From: Xanthostigma xanthostigma
Lineage: Eukaryota; Arthropoda; Insecta; Raphidioptera; Raphidiidae
Direction: 5' to 3'
DNA: 64,000 nucleotides
NCBI GenBank assembly: GCA_963575645.1
Contig: OY754469.1
Location: forward strand, 18,308,001 to 18,372,000
Positions 57,457-64,000 of the stretch are shown piece after piece (position 1 is the first letter of the stretch; every line of letters starts with the position of its first letter). A model generated the notes under the pieces. The model was not told where the DNA came from, ran no database searches, and worked only from the letters and a program-made list of their open reading frames with translations. The position numbers and the translations under genes were made by a program.

Positions 57457-59078
57457 TTAAGTGATAAAGAAGCACTACAATTTTTATAATAATACTCTAT
57501 AACCAAATAGTGCCATAAAAACGATTTTTAATTTATCATTATGAATTTTTTGCGCGAAAACAACTCGTGACGTCATTGTGATCGTAAATAGTAACAATAA
57601 TGCACAATAACCATAGTAATTACTTTACAATTAAAAATATTTAAGATTTCCTATGATTATCACGTTACCAGTGTAAGTGAGTATACAAGTAAACCGTCTT
57701 CCACGATGCTAAATCAATAAAATACGGGATAGAAGTCTATAAGTGTGATGATAACTTGAAAGAACTTCAAAATAACACCCAGCTCAACAAAAACATAGCT
57801 ATTTTACAACCGAAGTGACGTCATCCGGAATCCAACATGGCGAACAGCGTGTTACACTGTTGAAGAACAGCTTAAAAAATTCATTTTTTAAAATTGAATT
57901 ATAAAATATATTGCATTATTATAAATAGAAATTAACATTTCTCATTTGCTTTCTACAAAATCTATCAAGAACATAAGTATAATAGGTATTATTAAATTTT
58001 TTCTTACATGGTTGTTTGTTAGCTTTTATTTGTTAGCCTTGAAATAAAATATTATTTATTTTTAAATATGTTTGAGAGGTACTGGGTTCAATTTTCGTTG
58101 GAAATAAATGTCACATTGACTCTTTTACTTGGACTTTCCTTTAGATAGATAAAGGATACCAACTATTTATTGATTGATGTTTTCTATATCAATCCAAATA
58201 TATTTGACAATTGTTTTACATCAAATGTTAGCAACGTTATTGCATTTAAAAAATCTGGCAACACAGAGGATACTCCAAATTGTAGTAAAGAAAGTAAATA
58301 AAAATATTACATGTGTACCTACATACATCTTTATCTTGTAAAAATATTGTTATTAACTTTGTATATAGCTTTACCTTTTTGAGTTATGCGAGCTTTATTT
58401 GTACTTATGCTAAAAATACTACATACAGAATAAAATTGAACATTATTTGAAATTTTAAAAGACATCACAATTTTATATAAAAGAAATTTAAGTAGATAGA
58501 AAAATAAAATTTAATGGATACCCACGATTTATATGAACCAGGTGTTCTCAACATCCAGGTACTATGTGAATAAATGTAAATTATTATTGTCTGATTAATT
58601 GGTCGATAATTTTATTTATTGAATAGAAGCAAATCAATTTTTAATACTCCTAGTTTATTAATGGCATGCGAAAAAAGTTTCAGAAGCACAGGATGACCTA
58701 ATGGATTTATATGATCATAGTATGTTGTGAATTAACCGTCATATTTAATTAACGAAACTTGCCTACTTAACTGATATCGTTTGTCAAAGTGACAAATGGC
58801 ATTTACAAAAATGATATTTCTAAATAGCTATCAGTTTTGATACTGATAAAATCGGTATTTATAACCCAATCGATTTAACACTCAGTTTTCAAATGTTGGA
58901 GGAATGGCAACATAACTCAAGCTTATAAAATTGCTTTATTCCTGTTTTATAATGATTTTTATTTTAATTAACTAAATATAAAATGATAATCATACTTACC
59001 TATACCACATATTATTACCCCATATTGAATATTTTTTTATAGTGCATATAGCCTGTGATGCTGAGCACTTATTTTATT
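57457..59078. other. AT-rich DNA; lone fold-back end
   Basis: 58585-58620 (TATTGTCTGATTAATTGGTC + GATAATTTTATTTATT) is a lone end of the fold-back family at 37448 and 60010. No gene. Confidence 0.5.
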
Positions 59079-59768
59079 AAAAAAATTGGTTGTCTGTAAA
59101 GTCGGTTTACGGACGATAGTTTAACGTGATAACGTATTCCGTAATACATAACCTAAACCTCCCAAAATTTGGTTTCAATCCGCTTATCCTTGGTGTCGGA
59201 ATGATAAGAAATGTCAAAAGTGACGTTTGCAACTGTCAAAGTATTATGTTCTAATAATAATTCGTTATTCCAATAGTTAACTTAGAAGGCGTTGCATTTC
59301 ACAAAATACTAATGTCAAAAAATTGAATTAAACATTAGAAATGCAGCCGTTTTCATGTTAAGACAAGACATACGTTATTTTCTAATTTCCATGTACGGCA
59401 AACAAAGACGACCGACCGCGTCGCGTCATGCATTAGACAACATTGCATTTATACAGCTATTTTTCTATATAAATTTGTATAAAAAAACTGTTTAGGCAAA
59501 TTCTGTTATACGAAATCTATGTAAAATGTTCTCCTCTTTCGTTTAAGACTGGTTTCAAACCGAACTGATTTAAATTGAGCGAGAAATTAGCAAAAAGCAC
59601 GCACAGGGTCAGGCGGAACGTTACGCGTTAGGAACGTTACGTTAGGAACGTTACGACCGTTAGGAACGTTACACTTTTTCGTACATGCAGCCGGTGTTTT
59701 ATCAATTTATAAGATTGGTGATTCATCAATTTATAAGACGTTATCACGTCAAAAAAAAAAAAAAAAAA
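59079..59768. mobile_element. GACGTGATAACG repeat family, copy D
   Basis: The longest copy: starts TTGGTTGTCTGTAAAGTCGG, ends TTATAAGACGTTATCACGTC plus an A-run. Contains about 80 bp (TTAAGACAAGACATACGTTA ... GCATTAGACAAC) missing from copy C, and a differently arranged GGAACGTTACG array at 59615-59672. Aligned parts of C and D differ at only a few positions. Confidence 0.85.
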
Positions 59769-60009
59769 CTATAAAATACAGACATGTTTGAAGTCAGAGT
59801 TCTGTTCTAGTCTCACTCATTTTTAATAATTATATTTTATTCTAGATGGGTATTACATAATCAAGTTCAATCATTTTAAATTATAATGAAATATACAATA
59901 TCTCCCTTTTTCAATACAGACTAAAATATGAATTGTTATACAACCATTCAATTTATTTACATTAAAATTTTATTCAAATCTTTGATTAACGTCTGATCAG
60001 AACTCTTCA

Positions 60010-60236
60010 ATAAATAAAATTATCGACCAATTTTTCAGACAATATATTAACAAAAAATATAAAATTAATACATTAACGTTTCAATCCGGATTTGGATCTT
60101 CTTCAGAATTGATCTAAAAAATATTTTTTAGATCAATTCTGAAGAAGATCCAAATCCGGATTGAAACGTTAATGTATTAATTTTATATTTTTTGTTAATA
60201 TATTGTCTGAAATATTGGTCGATAATTTTATTTATT
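60010..60236. mobile_element. fold-back MITE of the GAAGAAGATCCAAATCCGG family, copy 2
   Basis: Arms of about 110 bp: AATAAAATTATCGACCAAT, AATCCGGATTTGGATCTTCT and their inverses around an ATTTTT centre near 60122. Shorter and cleaner than copy 1 at 37448. Confidence 0.85.
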
Positions 60237-60271
60237 AAAATTTTATATTAAGGTACAAGTTATATTTTAAA

Positions 60272-60670
60272 AGTTTAGCGTATCAGGAGGTTTTGAAATT
60301 CTTACAGAACTCGTCACATTCAAATTATCATCATTTCTTTGTTCTTGAATATTTTCTCGGTTTTGAATATTATTAGTATTATTATTATTACTGATGTCAG
60401 TTTCAAAATCATTTCTTCTAATTTGAGGTAAATGTAAATATTTTTAACTACGTCGTTGTTTTATTTTATTATTTTCTTCTTGTATTTTAAACGTCATCAT
60501 AACAACAGCAGGTTTAAAAATATTGTCTTCACGAAAGACTATTTTATCACCAATTTTAAAATTAACATTTCTATCAAAATATCTCTTGCATCTCATTGTT
60601 TTATTTTCGAGAGTTTGCTTAAAATTATTTACATTTGGTTCTAAAGTTTATTTTAGCAAAACTAACTCAT
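60272..60670 (-). mobile_element. Ty3/gypsy-type pol C-terminal fossil
   Basis: Minus-strand translation shows RCKRYFDRNVNFKIGDKIVF and FKPAVV, the pattern of the C-terminal tail of Ty3/gypsy integrases (YFDRN...GDKV...W.PA.V). Further on is a proline-containing end (RISKPPDTLNF) like the last residues of such polyproteins. Only this C-terminal piece is seen; no LTR or other pol domain is recognised nearby. It is a broken, old fossil, abutting the fold-back at 60010-60236. Confidence 0.55.
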
Positions 60671-62034
60671 TATGAATTTTAACAATTTTGGTAATCAAGT
60701 TGCCGCGGGTTTATAATTCGAATCACATAACATAACGCTCATTGGTATGTTAAAATAATTAATCAATACTAATTACTGATCATAATATTCATCGGTAGGT
60801 GGACCAAAAACTTACGAATTCCCAAATATCAAGATAGACACGAGATCTAGCACTAATAATAATAAAACGAAATAGATTGTATACCTAGTGTCGTAATGGG
60901 TTATTTTACGACGAGATGTGATATAATGTTTAAACAGTTTTAATAGTCACACGAATCTTAATTACACACGCACATCCTATAAAAATTCAAAAATTTTGAC
61001 AGTTCATTTTTGATCAAACAACTGACACAAGCAGTGATTTACTATGGAATTAGTGTATCGCGACTAGATTCGTTTTATTTTATAGCACTAGTGAGTAATG
61101 GGTCGCCTTATACGCCTGTATACAAGTGTGTAAAGCAGCTATTTTATGGGGGAAATGCAAACATTATAATCAATATTAACTGGTTTTATCAAAATGTTTT
61201 ATTTCGTATTTTTATGACATGTTTCGTACTCTCATTCTATGAAACAAATAAGTTTAGAATTGGAACATAAATCCATCAACGATCTAGAACAATTTGAAGA
61301 AGACTTCCATTTTCCAATAACTTACGGAAACAAGAATTGTTTTTTCAGTCTTAACATCTAGTTAGGTTTTAACTGTAAATAAACATGCAATAAATTGAAA
61401 TATGTCTTAGAGTAAACCATATTTTAACTACAATTTTCTTAAAATGACGCAAGCAATATTTTGTTATCATAGTGAAATTTTAACTGTAACGACCTAATTA
61501 CAATTCTAAAGTTTAGAGAATTTAATAGCAAATACTGAAGTTTTATATGTGTCTACGTTGTGTCCGCGAATATTTGATATTGTTTAATCAGTTACTTAGT
61601 TATTGGTACAGCTGAGTGAGTGAAACAAGAAAAGTTTTTTTTTTGTAAAATTATCGTTTTAAAACAAGCTTATTGAAACTTGCCATTTTGGCAGATTTTA
61701 ATAAGATAATGAACCACCTAAAATTTCAAAAAGCTACAGAGAACCAAAAAAAGTAATTAATATTAAACATTTTTTTCATTTAACATTGAATCTTATAAAA
61801 AATCATAAATTTTATGAAATTTCACATAAAGTATCGTTTATATTTCAATGAATTTTGTATCAACGGAAATAAACATTTTGGTACTTTAAAAATTGAGGTT
61901 CAGAGCATGTGATAAGAGTAATTTGCAAAAATGTAATTTTTATCTCGTTATTCATTATAATTATATATGTGGCAACTCTCATATTTTAAAAACACCGTCA
62001 TAATTCAGACATATTTTGTACAAAATATTTACAA
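60671..62034. other. AT-rich DNA, nothing firm
   Basis: The frame at 61010-61270 lacks a recognised motif. A word GTTTTAATAGTCACACGAATC (about 60943) also occurs near 24188 and 45229 as GTTTTAACAGTCACACGAGT, hinting at a further small repeat family. Confidence 0.35.
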
Positions 62035-62185
62035 ATTATATATACAAACTTTCTTCGTTAATCCATCTTTCTATTAGTGAAAACCGCTTCAAAATCCGTT
62101 GCGTGGTTTACAAGAAGTCCGCGGAGAAACAGACAGCCAGAAACGGCGACTTTATTTTTTACTATGTAATGATGATGATAATTTA
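62035..62185 (+). mobile_element. retroposon 3' tail
   Basis: TTCGTTAATCCATCTTTCTA, TTAGTGAAAACCGCTTCAAA, ATCCGTTGCGTGGTTTACAA, then AGACAGCCAG and GCGACTTTATTTTT. I recognise this order from insect LINE/SINE tails. Truncated. Confidence 0.55.
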
Positions 62186-62821
62186 TTGTTACAACGTTTT
62201 AAATACAATTTTATCGAAAACTGTTAGTCTTACGAAAAAAAGTAATACTATGTTTTTTATAGGCAATTTTCTAAGCTACAAATTTGATACCCATTATTTT
62301 TTCACAAAAGTCACCGTAAACGAGATTTTTGCAAAAACCTGTTTTTTGTGACCTGTCATCCCGCGTAACTTTTTTAGCGGCACATTTATCCGTGGGGCCT
62401 TTTGGTATATTGTTTAGAACCATGAAAGGAAGGTTCATGCGAAAGTCCAGCTTTCCCCTAATTTTTTTCACAGTGAAATGTCTCTGTTCCCTGTACTAAT
62501 GTGGCAACTCTGACATTTTAAAAACAAACGTGTAAAACTTGTAATAATATTTAGCTTTATACGCAAGTTCTAATACTTTGAATGAAACAGAGCTACTGCT
62601 AGTATACCTCTATCTCCTTTACTTTTATGTGGAGTTGTCAAATTTAAATACTACGTGAGTCAAATGTGTCTGAGCACACATTTGATACTTATAGTACCTT
62701 AACTTATTGTTGATCATTGAAAGGTTTTGAGAGATATCCGCTCTCGCGACTCCAATCGTTTCGGAGACCTGAAAATATTGTTATCATAACCACGTAAGTG
62801 TGAGTGTAAAGTTTCAAATTC
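62186..62821. other. no supported gene
   Basis: GTGGCAACTCTGACATTTTA at 62502 repeats in variant form near 61970 (GTGGCAACTCTCATATTTTA), so a small duplicated word exists. Otherwise nothing. Confidence 0.35.
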
Positions 62822-63548
62822 TAGAGATGATACAAAATACTAGGAACAGTTATTTCGGAACAGTTTCGAACCAGGAACAGATTGGAACAGTTGTCAGTAT
62901 AATAAAATACCTGTTCCGGGCTGTTCCAATGCTTCGACTGTTCCGAATAACATAACGGGCGTACTTCTGCATAAAATAAACATTCTCCGTTCCCGTTGTC
63001 AATTATTGTACCTACGTTGCAAACTGCAACAGTTATGCTCGTCACCTACGCCTAGCGTACATTGTACGTAAAGTCGATTTTAGTATCACACCATCACATT
63101 AACATGCGTCGCAAAGTTCCAGACAAAACTGGACGGCTTATTATATTACATACGCCAGATTAACAAAATAATATTGAACTGTGGTGAAGTAATATTATTT
63201 GATTTTGTCCTAGTATATGCATTCTGCAGAATAACTGTTACTTACATTCTGTAAAAGTATATTTTTAATATTATACTGTCAACAAACTTATTTGTTTTTT
63301 TTTTTTTTAATCATTAGGTACCTTAAATTATTAAACTTGAATAACAGAATTAATTCACGAAAAAATACAAATAATACACATTTCATAATTTGAAATTTTT
63401 ATACGTCGCATGTTACAAGCTATTCCGAGAATGTCAAGGTTCCAACGTTGGAACTGTTAAAAAGTAACAGGTTTTTGGAACTGTTCCGTAAGCGGAACAG
63501 GATCGGAACGGAACTGTTATTAAAAAATAACAGTTTGTACCACCTCTA
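62822..63548. mobile_element. hAT-type element with perfect 8-bp target duplication
   Basis: Ends TAGAGATGATACAAA and (inward from the right) TAGAGGTGGTACAAACTGTT. TCAAATTC is duplicated exactly at 62814-62821 and 63549-63556, as expected of hAT. Both subterminal zones carry many GGAACAG/CTGTTCC words (for example TTTCGGAACAGTTTCG, GTTCCGTAAGCGGAACAGG), typical of hAT subterminal repeats. No transposase, so non-autonomous. The intact duplication suggests a fairly young insertion. Confidence 0.85.
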
Positions 63549-63556
63549 TCAAATTC

Positions 63557-64000
63557 ATCGAATATGTGCAAGTGATTTAAAATTTAATTACAAAATTTGA
63601 TTTTGTCAAACAAACGAAGTTAATAACAAGCTTTTAAAATTGATAAACCCGATTGGTTTTCCGCTAGCAGCTCATTTTGTTTCTTTCTCTCCTGGCGGTA
63701 TCGTCTTTTGGTTATTCGTTACATTTTTCAAAGGAATTACCGTAATCGTGACTAGAAAAGTTTTACTTGAAAAATTAATGCGTTTACAAATACATAGTGT
63801 CGTTATGATGAATATTTTATTTATAATATGATGTAATTTCAAGAATACTCGGACACCGTGAACAATGAACATTGGAATAAAGTATAAAATATCATAAACA
63901 CCTGATACCGTCTCGCTACCTCCACCTGTATATATCAGTGGCGTGATATATCAGACCTTTTTTGAAGACATAATATAAAATATTTATATATTATAGCTTT
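63557..64000. other. no supported gene
   Basis: Short overlapping frames on both strands (63640-63872) have no recognised motif; the window ends in AT-rich sequence. Confidence 0.35.

Noticed and set aside
61010-61270. 86-aa frame as a LINE fragment
   Set aside because: Only vague resemblance (YYGISV...); no consecutive reverse-transcriptase motif.

Overview
This is an AT-rich animal genomic window, almost certainly from an insect. The evidence is the repeat content: tRNA-derived SINEs, RTE-like retroposon tails, hAT, PIF/Harbinger and TTAA-type MITEs, long fold-back elements, and repeat motifs (the 'CCGACTTCAAAAAAGGAGGAGG' and 'CCGGCCAGCTGCCAGT...GGACTCGCGCACCGA' types) that I associate mainly with Lepidoptera and partly with aphids. 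The order cannot be fixed from sequence alone. I see no intact host gene; the window reads as intergenic or intronic DNA built from layers of mobile elements. Layout: 0-4 kb is a 'GACGTGATAACG' repeat and an unrecognised coding-like relic (3.1-4.1 kb). 4.16-6.9 kb is a nested set of fold-back elements with a SINE inside, bounded by exact target-site duplications. 7-20 kb holds a SINE, MITEs, RTE-like tails, a hAT-type MITE, a broken cysteine-rich protein fragment (16.3-16.7 kb) and a retroposon-like repeat with four tandem heads. 20-31 kb holds tandem repeats, a LINE reverse-transcriptase tail fragment, a nested fold-back complex, a Harbinger-type MITE, a fold-back whose empty site is preserved 7.5 kb away, and a hAT MITE. 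31-40 kb has large inverted repeats and a second Harbinger-type MITE. The only long gene is a piggyBac-family transposase on the minus strand (41.8-43.6 kb). Its C-terminal cysteine-rich domain has been separated from the rest by an 812-bp insertion. That insertion carries, on the opposite strand, the first three exons of another protein of a widespread but uncharacterised arthropod type. 44-64 kb has further MITEs, two nearly identical copies of the 'GACGTGATAACG' family, a tRNA-Lys-like sequence, a TTAA-flanked MITE, a Ty3/gypsy-type pol relic and a hAT-type element with a perfect 8-bp target-site duplication. No working pathway can be assembled here: the transposase could once have moved its own element and perhaps TTAA-flanked passengers, and most other pieces are non-autonomous. 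All calls come from reading the sequence; no database search was possible.
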